Numbered from the stretch's first letter, positions 31,709-43,707 are shown. The stretch: 64,000 nucleotides of DNA from Dactylonectria macrodidyma (GCA_020744425.1 JAGMUV010000005.1:186001-250000); one strand, 5' to 3'. Numbers and translations are program-made. The notes: a model not told the origin generated them from the sequence alone.

Positions 31709-32917
31709 TGTGAATGATTGACCGACAAACGTTTTAGACCGATGGGATTCAAGAAGATGAGGACTGAAGTGCGTCGGGACATTCCCACATAGCCTACCTA
31801 TTTATCAAATTCGTATGCATGTCGAATCGTCAGCCCCACCAAAACTTTACACTCACGGCTTGCTCGCTGATTCGGGCTAGAAGTACCGAACCCCTCGTGT
31901 CGCCATTGCTGCGGGAGAGGGATCGGCCATCATACCCTTGCGTTCTGTTGAAATGTCACAAGCGACTTTATTGGTGATATTTCACGGGAATTGCGCCATG
32001 TGCCTGCAGGTCGAGGCTAGAAGCAAAAACGGGTTAAAATTGTGGCTTTAACCTTGACCACCCTTCACGGCCGGCATGAGTTTTTCCAGTAATTTTGAAC
32101 TAGTTTTTCCAGCGAAACAATGCCTGCAACACAATCTTAGTAGGTCATTAAGTGAGCCTCTTTCAGAATGACGTTATTTTCATCCAATACACGTATTTAT
32201 ATCGGCTCGTCGGGAGATTGCCGGCCCTACCGTTGGCCTAGCGAGAATGCGACATCCGTCTAACGGCGATGTGCTCATTAGTCCAGGGCTCAGGATACAA
32301 ACCTCTCTAGATCAAGAGGCCAGAGGATAGAACAGCGAATGGCGACATCAATGCTAGCAAAGACACACACCATGTTCAGGGATCCCGGTGCATGCTCATT
32401 TCATGTCTGCCGTGACACAATTCGGCTAGAATTTTGAGGACCTAACTGGGCTTAGACATGGCACCATTCCTAGCGAAAGGGAAAATTACCAGTGCCATAG
32501 GCATGATTGCGCTCTGGGCCCCAGTCTACACTACGGAAGCATTCTAGATGGCATTATTGTGTTGTGGAAGTGGTACTCGATGTGAGTGTCACTACTTGGG
32601 GTCCGGATAGCTCGGAAAGGCGACCGGTGTCGTGTAGGCGAGGGGTGATTGAAGTCACATGAAGCTGGGTAAAAAATGAGTACCATAAGGATGGGACACA
32701 AATCATGAAGCCTGCGTTCGACTCATTGTAAGGACAGGTTTAAGCCACAGACCGCAGTGAATAGCTCGATGTCTCCGGTACTGTTCAGAAATATGGAACG
32801 AACTGAATTGAACTAGGAAGCGCATTTGGAATGACCAATTCGAAGGTTCCTAACAAAAGAAACTATCTTCCCACCGTCTTCCACTCCGGAGATTGTTGAC
32901 GTACAATTCAATGCAGT
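31709..32917. other. 1.2-kb intergenic region
   Basis: No supported gene; no frame over 60 codons with family resemblance. It contains the promoter of the secreted DUF1961 protein and the 3' side of the NCS1 permease. Confidence 0.45.
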
Positions 32918-34724
32918 TCAAATCTCCTTGGCCAAGCTAGTCTCAAAGCCCGGTTTGTTGAGTTCCCTATTTGAGCCGGCCTTTGAGGCCTCGATATCTG
33001 GCGATACACCATCAATGGAGAAATGGTCTCCATGAACAACTTGGCTTATCAGTGTCTGTGAGTGAGGGAAAAGAAGATTTAAACCGTAATACAGGACAAT
33101 TGACGAGACGAATCCGTAGATCCAGTTAAAATCGAATAGATGCTGTAATCCGATTGGAATTGGTACTTTGTTGGGAGTGACTTTATGGCCGAGAGCTGGT
33201 AGTAGGGGCGTGATGATGACTACCGTTGTGATCAAGGCCCTCCAATTGCCGCCCCAGCCAAAGCGATATATCCCATGGGGATCGTATAGTGCCGGAACGT
33301 CATATTTCCGACCCTTGACGAGCCAATAATCTGTCGTTAGGATACCGGCGATGGGGGCCATAAAGATGGCGTAGGCAGACATGAAACTCATGAACGCCCG
33401 GGCCGATGCCATGATGATCCAAGGGCATAGTACCCAGCCACCGAGAAAAGACACGATTATAACCCCCCGTCGGATGTTCAAGTATTTTGGTGCCATGGTC
33501 GTGATGTCATTCGCAAAGGATATGCCGTTAGCGCTGATGTTGACGCTGATTTGCGCCAGCAACCAGATGAAGGCGCAGAAAAAGGCAGCGGCTCGGCCTC
33601 CAGGTGAGCCTTGCCATTTGTTAATGATGTCGATGGGGTTCCAGAGAGCTTCCCCGTAGACCTCCTTAGAGGCGCCTGCGCCGACGATGCCAAAAATGCC
33701 GACAATGACTTTGAAGAAGGGAATTGCGGGTAACTGCCACAGGTTTGCGCCTCTGCTTTTGCTGAATCTCGAGAAATCGGGGATATTGACAGTCAAGGTT
33801 GTGTAGCCTCCTGTCACAGAAGTCTGAGCTCATTAGTACGAACCGCTATTAGAATTATATCTCAACGTACGAGATTCGCCAGCCAAAGCCATGCTCGAGT
33901 GGAGCCAGAAACTGTCGCAGGGGCGTAGAAGAAGTTGGAAGACCGCCCCCTGGCCTTACAAGAGATCCATATCACCATGGCTAGAGCCATTGGCGTCATG
34001 AGGACGGCCTTTGCGTTGAATAGATATTGTAGTCTATGCGTGGGAATCAGAAGCAGTGGCGTTTGAATCAGCCAGTAGATGAAGTAGGAAACCATGCCTT
34101 GGCTAGTGATGCCAATAGAATCTGGTAGCGTGTTTTCAACGTCTTGGTAACTTGGCCAGATTGCCGTAATCATCTACTCGTCTGTTAATTGATTTAATGC
34201 ATCAGTGAGATAAGATCTCAACATACTGCACTGATACATTGCCCTCCTCCAACACTTTGCACACCGAACCAGAACATGGCAAGAACAGCTCGACTGATGA
34301 CACAAAAGTAGCTCAACCAATAGCCGTAGCTGGCGCGAACCGCAATGGGGAAAGGGACATGTAAATCTGCCCCGATGGCGCCGTTCAAGACAGTCGGAAT
34401 GGCGTTGCAAATGCCGGCCATCAACGTGATGATGATGGCATCAGTAGCCGAGAGCCCAGTTGTCAGAATCGAGCCAGCCGCCGACCAGCCACTGATTGTG
34501 ACGAGATCACTGAACCAGTAAGTGAGAAACGTCACCTCTGTCCATGTCTGTTTCTCAGGTGGCACGGGATCTTGATCGGCATTGGTCCAAACGTCGGGAG
34601 GCGCGATGCTGCTGTGCTGCTTGGGGAGCTTCCAACTTGCAGGTTCGGTGAGACGCAGCTCGATCTTCTTGTTGGCGGAGGATATCCTGGCGGACGCGCC
34701 GTGGCGAAAGCGTTGAAAGTTCAT
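32918..34724 (-). CDS. NCS1-family nucleobase/allantoin-type permease, 3 exons
   Basis: Exons 34724-34227, 34173-33871 and 33823-32918 give 568 residues, the usual length of the Fur-type NCS1 permeases (uracil, allantoin, uric acid). Hallmarks are the N-terminal NADQDPVPPEKQTWTEVTFLTYWFSD, VRASYGYWLSYFCVISRAVLAMFWFGVQ, TSVTGGYTTLTVNIPDFSRFSKS directly after the second intron, NISANGISFANDITTMAPKYLNIRRG, and GILTTDYWLVKGRKYDVPALYD. These proteins import nucleobases or related nitrogen heterocycles by cation symport at the plasma membrane. The second intron acceptor was chosen at 33824 because it keeps phase and restores TSVTGGY. The gene is divergent from a Zn2Cys6 regulator, with GATA motifs between them, and near three oxygenases; together these suggest uptake of the pathway substrate. 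Confidence 0.92.
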
Positions 34725-35187
34725 TAGAGCTATAATATCATGTGTAGATGGTTATTGAAGCATGAGGTTTAACTCCACTCAGGCTACTGTACGTCTACGC
34801 TGTCGTTCGGGGTAACACATGATATATTGCATTCCTGACGAGGTGTCAAGATAGATAACCAACCCGTCAGCGTCACCCATGTACACAAGTCTTACCCATG
34901 CTCACCAGTCCTACGCTCGTACTACTGATGTAACTTGATCTTGCACATCGCTCCCAAAGACGAACTGGGGAAATGTGGACTCAGGTTGCATCGGCACCAC
35001 TCGCTTCACAATCACATCCAAGATAAGGTGCGGAGAAGGCCCACATGATAACCGTTGGCCCACTACGTAGGAAATAATCACGAAGCCGTTGATTTGTCGC
35101 ATCGTGATTAAGCCCGGCCCATGATAAGGAAGGATTCGCGACTGATTAGCATCTTGTCCTCTTCCCGAGCTTCAACGCCCGAGGGCT
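34725..35187. promoter_or_regulatory. Divergent promoter region of NCS1 permease and Zn2Cys6 regulator
   Basis: 463 bases between two divergent start codons. Five HGATAR motifs (sites of AreA-type nitrogen GATA factors) lie at 34849-34854, 34853-34858, 35021-35026, 35046-35051 and 35122-35127, all between 34849 and 35127. No TCGGCCGA palindrome was found here. Confidence 0.55.
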
Positions 35188-37444
35188 ATGATCCAGCATT
35201 CCGCAATTGAGTTGCTGTTTCCAAGACGCTCCAATTCATATCGTCCCATGAATTCATTGCGAAGTCGTCTTGCTTGTGCGTCATGCACACGACGTAAAGT
35301 CAAATGCTCCAAGACAGTGCCCTGCTCCAATTGCATCCGGAGGTAAGTGGACACGACCCTTGTCCCTCGGGCTTCTTCCAGTAAGCTCGGGTTTGCGACC
35401 CGAGGCTCACATCATCTTCGTTACTAGAGGCGAACACAGTACATGTCGAACGTCACAAGATGGAACCGCCACCGCGACGAATACCGAGCAACCAGTGTCT
35501 ATAGCATCGTCACCTCCATCGCCACAGCCGACCTCATCGCCTTCTGATGTGCGCCACGAGACGGAGCTGTCTATGCTCCGACGCCGCGTTGCCGAACTTG
35601 AGAACGAGTTGCAACACGCCCCAAGCCCTTCGCCTTCTCCGACCGAACAAGTCCCAGCCGCTGTCTCTCATGGAGGAACCCGCATTGGAACCGACTCTAG
35701 ACAGGCCGAGACCAGACAACGTGCTCCATCATGTGACACTGTTGCCGAGGATGCTGCGTCTATACTAGAGTTCCTCGCTTGGGGCCGGAGAAAGAACCCC
35801 GATTTGCCAGTCACCTCTCCCGAAGCCGTCATTCAGGTCTCACCAGTCGGTGACGCTTTGATCGCTCAACCGCAGTCCGAAATCGCCCCTCATGACATAA
35901 GATCCTTAGAAGATGTGCCGCAAATCTCGATTCTCCAGCTGCTGCTCCCAGCGTATCGCCAGACATGGGATCTAGTACTGTGGCATGAACAATGCCTGCT
36001 GTGGTACCACTGCTCTTATCATGCTCCTTCCTTTCGGAATCAGCTGGAGAACTTCTACGACAAGTATGAAGGCTCTATCCAGCATCCCGAGGTCAACCTG
36101 CAATGGGTTGCTTTCTTGTTCGCCGTGCTTGCGGGAAGCATCACAGCCCTACCGGCATCCACTGCTGAGAAATGGGGCTTCAGCGATGCCGAAAGAGACA
36201 CTCTATCAAAGCGGTGGTTCCAGGCGGCCATTACGTGCCTCAACAGGGCCGATTTTGCCTCTAATCATTCCATCCTTTCCATTCAGGCCATTGCTACGCT
36301 CACTTTGTCGGCGCATATGCTAGGCTTCTCTAATTTGCAATCTACATATCTCGCTGCCTCGGTCCGTATTGCGCAGAGCCTCGGTTTCCATCGCTTAACT
36401 GAAACTGCCCCCGGCGGAGAGGTAGAGAAGGAAGCTGGTCGTCGCGTGTGGCTACAGATTTGCTGCCAAGATTGGTTCAGCCTGCCCTTCTCCGATACAT
36501 ATCTCATCAATCCAGCATACTCCAAATCTGCTCTGCCACTCAATTGCCACGACGAAGATCTGGTGGCTTTGCCAGACTCGATTCCTACAGTAGCTGGCTA
36601 TTCCAGGTTTCTCGGTTCGATCGCAAGCATTATGCCACGCTTGCAAGATGGCTTGGTGTCATGCAACACACTATTCACCAAGTATGAACAAGTTCTCAAG
36701 TGGGACAAGCAGCTGAGGACCATCGCAACCGCTACTCGTCCGAAATATCTCACTAGCGGACCGCTGAACCCAGATTGGCCAATTTGGGTGCACTGGGCGA
36801 GACGCTCACTCGCAATCTCCTCATCTCACAAGATAATCATGATCCATCGATCATTCCTCTCTAGGAGCTTCTCAAATCCAGCATTCGCATTCACCCGAAA
36901 AACCTGTCTCGCCGCGTCTAAGACAATCTTAAAAGAGTACAAATGCGTGGTAGAAGAGGGTGGCCCTGTTCTCTGGATATACCAAGCCTTTGCTGTCGCA
37001 GCCTCGATAATTCTGGTACTCGACTTACTACACTCTGAACCCAGTGAGCTACATAACACCGAGCACTTTCAGCTCGTTCACGACATCATCGAGATTCTGG
37101 CAAAGTGCCGAAATAGTACAATTGCTGCTAGGGGAGTCAAGATTCTCACCGCACTTCTTGACGAAGCTTCAGCGACACAGCGGCAAGGTAGGAAAAGGGC
37201 ATCCGAGGGTGATAATGACAGGTCAGGTTCCCAGGCTACAAAGCGTCCTCGTTTGTTCAACGTACCGGAATTTGTCAAGTCATTTTGTGGTGATCAGAAG
37301 GCTCCAGTCCCACAACCATCTCAGCCCCAACCGCTCTCGGCACATCCAACTGAGCTTGCGGACCATTTCTTTGATTCGGGGCCATTTGATGAAGGAAGTA
37401 TCGAGAACTTGTTTTATCTAGCTAGTCAAGACTTTTACGCTTGA
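35188..37444 (+). CDS. Zn2Cys6 fungal transcription factor, 2 exons
   Basis: Exon 1 ends at 35342 and exon 2 is 35428-37444. From the ATG at 35248 the protein has 703 residues; the in-frame ATG at 35188 would give 723. Counting from 35248, the zinc cluster uses Cys10, 13, 20, 26, 29 and 38 (C-x2-C-x6-C-x5-C-x2-C-x8-C), and the last Cys comes from exon 2, which supports the splice. A short heptad-like coiled coil follows (SMLRRRVAELENELQ), normal for dimerisation. The middle-homology region contains SIQAIATLTLSAHMLG, ASVRIAQSLGFHRLTE and GRRVWLQICCQDWFSL. It is the only regulator inside the oxygenase block and is the best candidate to bind the shared TCGGCCGA palindromes. Confidence 0.9.
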
Positions 37445-37446
37445 CT

Positions 37447-38356
37447 TCAAATGATAGTTTTATCTAGCAGCTTCCCAATCGCCGTAGCCACAGCCTCAGT
37501 GTCCTCTAAGATGGGCTGGTGTCCCGCTTTGACTACTTCCAGCCAACACGTATTGGTGCCTATGAGCTCTAGTATCTCTTGAGACTTTTGCACAGGACTG
37601 ATAACGTCGAGATCGCCTGCAATGAGCAGAGTCGGACACATTATCTTGCTGTAATCTGGATCCTTGTGCGACTCATCCACCATCATTTCGCACGTCAGCG
37701 CATAGCTCTCCATGTCCGATGCAGCAACCTCCTCACAGACCTCTTTGCGCAGCATCTTATCGACTTTGCGCTTTTCCTCTGAGGGAAAGTTGGACTTGGA
37801 TGCTAGGTCTGCGGCCCATTGAATTCCCAGCTTGCGTGTGTTGGATGCCATGTTCAACATCCTCTCCCTCACCGCAGTTATGTGCGAGGCCGATCGGGAG
37901 GGACAGACAAGGGCAAGGCCAGTAACGAGAGACGGATATTGGGCGGCAAAATGTAAGGCAATAACCGTCCCGAGGGAGTGCCCGAAGAGGATGGCCTAGT
38001 ACTATGGTCAGCACTATTGACTGGCTATGAATTTGGTGCAGGTTTTATCATTCTCAACGTACCTTTCTGTCTTCATTTTGGCCTTGAACTGTTTGCAGAG
38101 ATGTGACGAGATCGTATAAGTCGGCGACATAGCCAGTGACAGTGGGGCGGCGGCTCAGCGGTGGGCTTTTGCCAAAACCAGGGAAATCAAGCAGTACAAT
38201 GCTATAAGATTGAGGCAACCGTGACAAAAGATGCGTGAACTTGTTGGAGGAGGCTCCAAGTCCGTGAAGGCAAATGATCAAGGGTCCTTCAGAATCACCG
38301 TGCTGGAGGTAGTGAAGCCGTGCCCCGTTTCCGGTTTCGATGAATTTGGAAGCCAT
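37447..38356 (-). CDS. Alpha/beta hydrolase, 2 exons
   Basis: Exons 38356-38063 and 37995-37447 give 280 residues. The fold is clear: oxyanion region HGLGASSNKF at residues 31-40, a second strand VLLDFPGFGKS, the nucleophile elbow GHSLG with Ser105 directly after the splice, the acid turn LLIAGDLDVIS, and the His region KAGHQPILED. Homologues include C-C bond hydrolases, lactonases and esterases, so the exact reaction cannot be read. There is no signal peptide, so it is probably cytosolic. It shares a 314-base divergent promoter with a dioxygenase, and its end is two bases from the end of the Zn2Cys6 gene (tail to tail). A ring-opening or ester-cleavage step in the same pathway is inferred. 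Confidence 0.9.
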
Positions 38357-38670
38357 GGTGGTAATCGAAATAGAACTTGGTGTTTCTAGATGCCTGTAGA
38401 GGTTACTGTGTTTGTAAGAAAGCTCAGTTCAAGAAAATGCATTTGTTACGTGGTGGTTCGGCCGAGCCGGGTGCGCTCCATTGTCACCTCGGCCGAGCCC
38501 TTTATCGTAGCGAAATTCGGCCGAGGCAAACAAGATGGCAGAGTGAGAAGCGATGATGATTTGCATGAGCGCGTATCGATAAGTGTTTGAAGCAAAGGTA
38601 TTAAGTGATAAAATAGCACGCTTGTGGCACCAACTCCAGAGGCTTTTTCACAATCACATCACGTTACATC
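38357..38670. promoter_or_regulatory. Bidirectional promoter with three TCGGCCGA palindromes
   Basis: The 314 bases between the divergent hydrolase and dioxygenase hold TCGGCCGA at 38458-38465, 38489-38496 and 38517-38524, spaced 31 and 28 bases start to start. CGG meeting CCG without spacer is a form of site used by some Zn2Cys6 proteins. GATA-like motifs also occur near 38575 and 38605. Confidence 0.6.
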
Positions 38671-40072
38671 ATGGTCATCACAGCCGTTGTCACCGAGGAA
38701 ATTGGGGAGCTACATCTCACCACCCAGAAGGCATCTTTCAATCTTTCACACGCTGAGTCGACCAACGGGAAGCTTGTGCCCATACAGCATGGCCCTGACA
38801 AGAAAGTCGACTTTGGGGCCGAAGTTTACGGAATCGACCTGAACCATTTTTCTGATGCAGACTTTGACTTCATTCATGACGCCCTTCACCGTCACAAGTT
38901 GCTTGTTTTCAAAGAGCAGCCGGAGATGCTAAAGCCCGAGCAGCAGTACATGCTCACATCGAGGTATGTGCTTAACCTAAGGCTCAAAACACGACACTTA
39001 TGGCTTACGATAGACAGTTTTGATCCCGAAGAGACAACAGGGGGTTTCGCACACGGCGTTGATCCCTTGCTTGCCAGTCACAATGGTGTCAACATCTACG
39101 GCATCCCGAAACGTCCAGCTATTCCTGTGCAACCCCAAGTTCATATCCTCGGCCGTGGTCCCGTTCCTGATGATCACTATTCGTTCCCTCCAAGCTTTGA
39201 AATCCAAGGCATCGATCATGAGGAGTTTCACCTGCCACCGCACATTCCTCCCGAGGAACGTGAACAGGGTGCAAGTCGCTTCTACCAGTGGCATTTCGAC
39301 GGAGCACTGTACAAAATTCCTCCACCCAGAGTGGGCTGCCTTCTTGCAGTGCGTACGCCCAAGGGCCCCGATGTGACGGTACGTTGGGACGATGGTACCA
39401 ACACTGAGATGAGTCTTGCACCAGGCTCGACAGCCATGGTGGCAGGCTCACGAGCCCTGGAATTACTTGACAACAAGACTCGAAAAATTGCCATGAATAG
39501 TCGAATCGAATACGCGCCACATGCGTTCTTGTGGATGTCCACTGCGCATAGCTCGCGCCTAGGGCATCTGATCGAGACTGAGGGTTTGGAAAAGCCGCTG
39601 GACCAACTTCCCACATGGGACTCCAAACATATTTGCACCTACCCCATGGTGTGGACGAACCCAATCACGGGCGAAAAATCTCTACAGGTTCATGGTCAAG
39701 GAGTCCTTAGGCTGTATCTGAAGGATGCGCCGGATGCCGACGAGAAGATAGTGGAAGACCTTAAAGAAGTGCGGGCATTTATGCACAAGTGAGCGACCGT
39801 ATCCTCAATTGCATGACTCATTTACATTAATTACGATAGGCTTATGAGACCTGTTTTGAACCCAGAGAACATCTACGCCCATCCACATGAGGAGCAAGAC
39901 GTCATCTTGTGGTACAACAGAGCTTTGTGGCATTCAATTGTAAGTCCTGTTTGTTGGTTCAAAACCCTCTGTCTAGGCTAACCATGTCTGCCAGACCGAG
40001 TTTCCCAAATCGTATGGTCCAAGAATTATGCATCAGTGCAATGTTGCGGCTAGCGACCACCCTTCTGGTTGA
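38671..40072 (+). CDS. TauD/TfdA-family 2-oxoglutarate dioxygenase, xanthine dioxygenase-like, 4 exons
   Basis: Exons 38671-38963, 39018-39788, 39840-39939 and 39995-40072 give 413 residues. The iron ligands are visible: HFD with His190 and Asp192 (in QWHFDGALY) and the distal His386 (in LWHSI). RVGCLLAVRTPKGPDVTVRWDD and the terminal HQCNVAASDHPSG resemble fungal XanA-type alpha-ketoglutarate-dependent dioxygenases, which hydroxylate xanthine; the similarity comes from memory of the family and is not an alignment. It needs Fe(II) and 2-oxoglutarate and should be cytosolic. It is paralogous to the gene at 40640-41952 but with different intron positions. The substrate may differ from xanthine. 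Confidence 0.85.
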
Positions 40073-40639
40073 GAACTGACTGCGATACTCGTCCTGGGAT
40101 CTATCAGAGTCAGGAGTTTCATTCAGACCTAGTTTATCACTTACGGATAGTTTGCACACCAGAAGAGCAGATAAAGCCTCGAATAAAAACACTCAAACTT
40201 GTTAGCTCTATCAATGCTGTGGATTATTGCATAGCCTTTTTCTTTTGTGCTTTAGAATGATGATTCAATCGCCCGTAAAACTCTCTCATGCTCAGCCTCC
40301 ATTTGTAATCGAGCAGCCAACCGGCGATCCATATCTGGGAGGTAGCCCAAGTGATGTTGGATGCGCCAAGGAAAATCGATATTTAAGCATAGAGGGGTGT
40401 TGTGTAGTCAATGAGTCTAGCAACATAATAATATACGCCTCAAAATAATGGCTTGTCTCAACTTGAGGATCATCAACCTTCCCCCTCAATCAAGTCCCCT
40501 AGGCGCACTCAAAGAGGGCAACGGTGGAATGAAGATTAAAAAGATACATGAGATGAAGTTCAAACAGATCACAAAGTTCCATTAAAAGGCTAACAGAGGC
40601 TAATCAACGACACATTTCTTCGCTCTGGCGCACTCTTGT
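40073..40639. other. Intergenic region between the two dioxygenases
   Basis: 567 bases between converging 3' ends. Nothing beyond A/T-rich UTR-like sequence is seen. Confidence 0.4.
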
Positions 40640-41952
40640 TCAAACTGCGGGAATTGGCACAGGACCAACAGGGGCCGTGGAGGCTCCGATATTCGCCTGA
40701 TGCATTGTCCGCGGACCATACGAATCCGGGTAGTCAACAGCCGTGTGAAAGACTTGCCAGTTGGCCCACATCACAATATCTCCCTCTTCCACCTTGGGAA
40801 GCATGATGTACTCGGGACGGAGAACACGCTCCTGGATCGGTTTGAGCCACTTCCGAATCTCGGTGACATCGTCGACGACAGTTGGCTCTTCATCTGGTGA
40901 TGAGCGCAAGAACAGCTTGCGAGCGCAGATGCCGTGGACCATGAAGGCTCTTTCGTCTGTCACTGGATTAACCCACACCATTGGGTACCGCTTCACAAAG
41001 GCTGGGTTCCAACCACCCAACTCCTCAAGGGTCTTCTCACGGCCTTGAGAGACGATGCCAAGGCCGTTTGGGTTGCTGCGACAGTCTCCCATCCACTGAT
41101 ACGGATGCGGTGCGTATTCGACCCAACTGTGGTTGGCAATGGCCTTCTCCTCGGGAGTCATCAGATCATACGTCTGCACGTTGCTGAAGAATGCTGTCAA
41201 ACCTGGCTCAACTTCCATGGTCTGCCCAGAACCGTCGTCCCAGTGGATGGTGACGTTGGGACACGTGGGCCGCTTGAAGCACCTAAGAGTAGTGAACCAA
41301 GCCGGGTCGCGCTCGTACAATGGAGCATCGATATGCCATCTTTGGAACCTGGTGTGGCCACCCTCGAAGTCCTCTTTAGAAAGCTCTGTGGCATGCCAGT
41401 CGTGACTCAAAGGCTTGACGACGGTCTTGTCCTTGATTCCATAGTGATCGGCCCCTTGGTATCCTTTCCCAATTAGTCGCACATTTCCGGCACCTGGGAT
41501 TCCAAGGACATCGCGGCTTGACTATCCAACGAGATTCAGTAGCAGTAAAACGCATGGACACGAAAACTTGAAAATGGGACTGGTTTGCAACCTACCGACA
41601 GAATGCCACCATTTTTATTGAATGACTTAACTGTTCCGTGAGAATGAATATGTGGTGCATCTGGGTCAAATCGCGTAACAAGTTCCCACTGTTTGATCGG
41701 TAGGAGGTCGGTTTGGCCTTTGACGATGATCACTTTCTTCTCCCAGATCGTATCCTTGAGCGCTTGCACATCGGCGTCTAATGGATATTATTAGTGTGAG
41801 GAATGGGTTAAAGATACTCAAGCATAGTTACCGCTGATGCTATTTAGATCCAAACCTTCGATAATGGCTCCAAAATTGGTCTTCTTCCCTTCATCCTTGG
41901 GGAGTGGCGTGACCGTGAAAGAGGCGCTTAGGTTGTCAATTCTCGAAGGCAT
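40640..41952 (-). CDS. TauD/TfdA-family 2-oxoglutarate dioxygenase, second paralogue, 3 exons
   Basis: Exons 41952-41832, 41777-41596 and 41521-40640 give 394 residues. Iron ligands are His164 and Asp166 in RWHIDAPLY and the distal His360 in WQVFHTAVDYPDSYGPR. The segment FTTLRCFKRPTCPNVTIHWDDGSG corresponds to CLLAVRTPKGPDVTVRWDDGTN of the first copy, and EYAPHPYQWM to EYAPHAFLWM, so the pair are paralogues. Its substrate-lid region between residues 100 and 160 is quite different, as is the C-terminus (GASTAPVGPVPIPAV), so the two may act on different compounds or steps. One TCGGCCGA palindrome lies about 190 bases upstream. A XanA-like function is suggested, not shown. Confidence 0.85.
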
Positions 41953-42627
41953 TGTGGCTAGGTCCTTTAGTGACAGGCAGAATTGGAGGCCCCTCTACTC
42001 AGTAACTATAGGACTGAAATACTCGGCGTCTCTCTTTAGTTTATCTAGCGCCAACTTTGTTGATTTGTCTTGCTGCCAAAACACCATCGTCATTGTGCAC
42101 GTAGGCACACCTGTGATAAACTTCCCCGCTTCGGACGAGGGCTCGGCCGAAGTTGATAACGACCCGATATCTGGCCAAGCTCTTATCGAAAGCATTATGG
42201 CAACGAGTCTTTACTTGACCTCGGTCCGAGTCGATCAAATAAGCTCGACTCTCTTCGTACCCGACGGCTCGGACCAACTCACGCGGGCGAGCTAGAACCA
42301 TCGATCAGGCAATTCGTAGCGATGATCTAGAGGATGACAAAAGCAACAGGAGTTATTAGTCAATCTCCTACATCAACTTGTATCATATTCCGTGTCATAA
42401 AGTGGAGTCCAATTCATTTGAAGGGCGCAACATTTTATCGATTTGATGGCGCAAATGGATTCAAGGCTTTCAAGCACACCACTCACACACCCGGATGAAG
42501 GGGCCATGTCTGCAGCGCACATTGAGCCTGATACAATCATCACACAAACACTCCAATGTAGATTAATGATAGAATTCTGGTTTCAATGTCGATCCTAAAT
42601 GTTCGATTTAACCAACTACTGTGATAC
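41953..42627. promoter_or_regulatory. Upstream region of second dioxygenase with TCGGCCGA
   Basis: 675 bases without gene. TCGGCCGA is at 42143-42150, and an 11-bp palindrome CTCGGTCCGAG lies near 42220. Plus-strand frames here are antisense or promoter-derived and show no domain. Confidence 0.5.
42143..42150. promoter_or_regulatory. TCGGCCGA palindrome
   Basis: Same 8-mer as in the hydrolase/dioxygenase promoter, in the context GGCTCGGCCGAAGT. Confidence 0.5.
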
Positions 42628-43707
42628 CTACACCTTCGATGCCACCACCTTTCCTACATCATTTGGTTTCTCCACTACTTCAACCTTTCTTTGCTTCTCA
42701 AGCGTCCGCTTCAATTTGTTATAATGCAGCTCCATAGCATTCGCTGTAAACTGCTCTCCTGTTACCATGGGGTATTTTTTGTTCGGACCCTGAATCAACG
42801 TGTCTTTGCACGGTTGGTTGAAGAAGGCAATGCTGTATCGCTCGCCATAGTAGTCTCCATCCTCCTCGGGCGCCTTGACGCGGTGGAAAGTGCTTTTGAA
42901 GCGGTCATCCGACCAGCTCATTAGAAGGTCTCCGATGTTGCAGATGATGCTTCCTGGTTCGAATACGACCTTTGTCCAAGCATCGCCAGATGCCCAATCT
43001 GTCACCACCTCTCGGCCAGGGCATATTTCCAGCCCGCATTGATCTCCTCGCTGGAAGAGGAGGGTCAATAGATCCCAGTCGGCATGGGCTCCGGCACGAT
43101 GGTAGACTTGGCCATCTTTAGCTTTTGGTGTCTCAAAGTAGTGGATAAGTCGAAGGACAGATTGGCAGTTAGGCCTGGAAATGTCATGCGCCCTGACAAA
43201 GAAATCGTCTGGGAATCCAAGCCCTCTCGCAAAACAAGTCATCAGCTTCTCCGAAACACCCTGGAGAGTATGCATAAACTCCAGTGCCTTTGTTTCGAAA
43301 CCCGGGACGTGGTCGTCCGAGATCCATAGGCCCTTCATATTCTCTCCAAATTGGAGCTGGTACGACTCTTTCTGATCGGCCGCACCAGTGGAAGGCCGGA
43401 TCTGCGAACGACACTCATACCCAACGTTCTGGGGGTTCCAAGGGACGCCACGTTTGACGTCTTCGGGGAGAGAGAAGAAGGCTTCGGACGTAGCAAACAT
43501 GGTATCAACCTCGGCGGGGGGGATTCCATGGTCGACAATGGAGAAGAAACCGACGTGTTCGGCAGCGGCACATAATTGTGTGGTGATTTCGTCGATGCGA
43601 TTATCAAAGTCTGCAAGGGAAATCTGGAATTGTCAGATCAAGTCGTCTAGGATGGAGAAAAGCAAGCAAACCTTTGGGATTGAGCGCTCTGCGTATTTAG
43701 TCGCCAT
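42628..43707 (-). CDS. 2-oxoglutarate/Fe(II) oxygenase, isopenicillin N synthase-like, 2 exons
   Basis: Exons 43707-43672 and 43623-42628 give 343 residues. The N-terminus after splicing reads IPKISLADFDNRIDEI, then LCAAAEHVGFFSIVDHGIP, the standard DIOX_N region. The C-terminal jelly roll contains HAD with His192 and Asp194 (in GAHADWDLLTLLFQ), the distal His259 (in TFHRVKAP) and RYSIAFF, where the Arg binds 2-oxoglutarate. The acceptor at 43624 was preferred over one 16 bases later because it restores the ISLADF segment. Relatives include thymine 7-hydroxylase, gibberellin-type and secondary-metabolite oxygenases. Together with an NCS1 permease, a nucleobase-like substrate is plausible but unproven. 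Confidence 0.88.

Noticed and set aside
41837..42295. 152-codon plus frame
   Set aside because: Antisense to the first exon of the second dioxygenase and its promoter; no domain.
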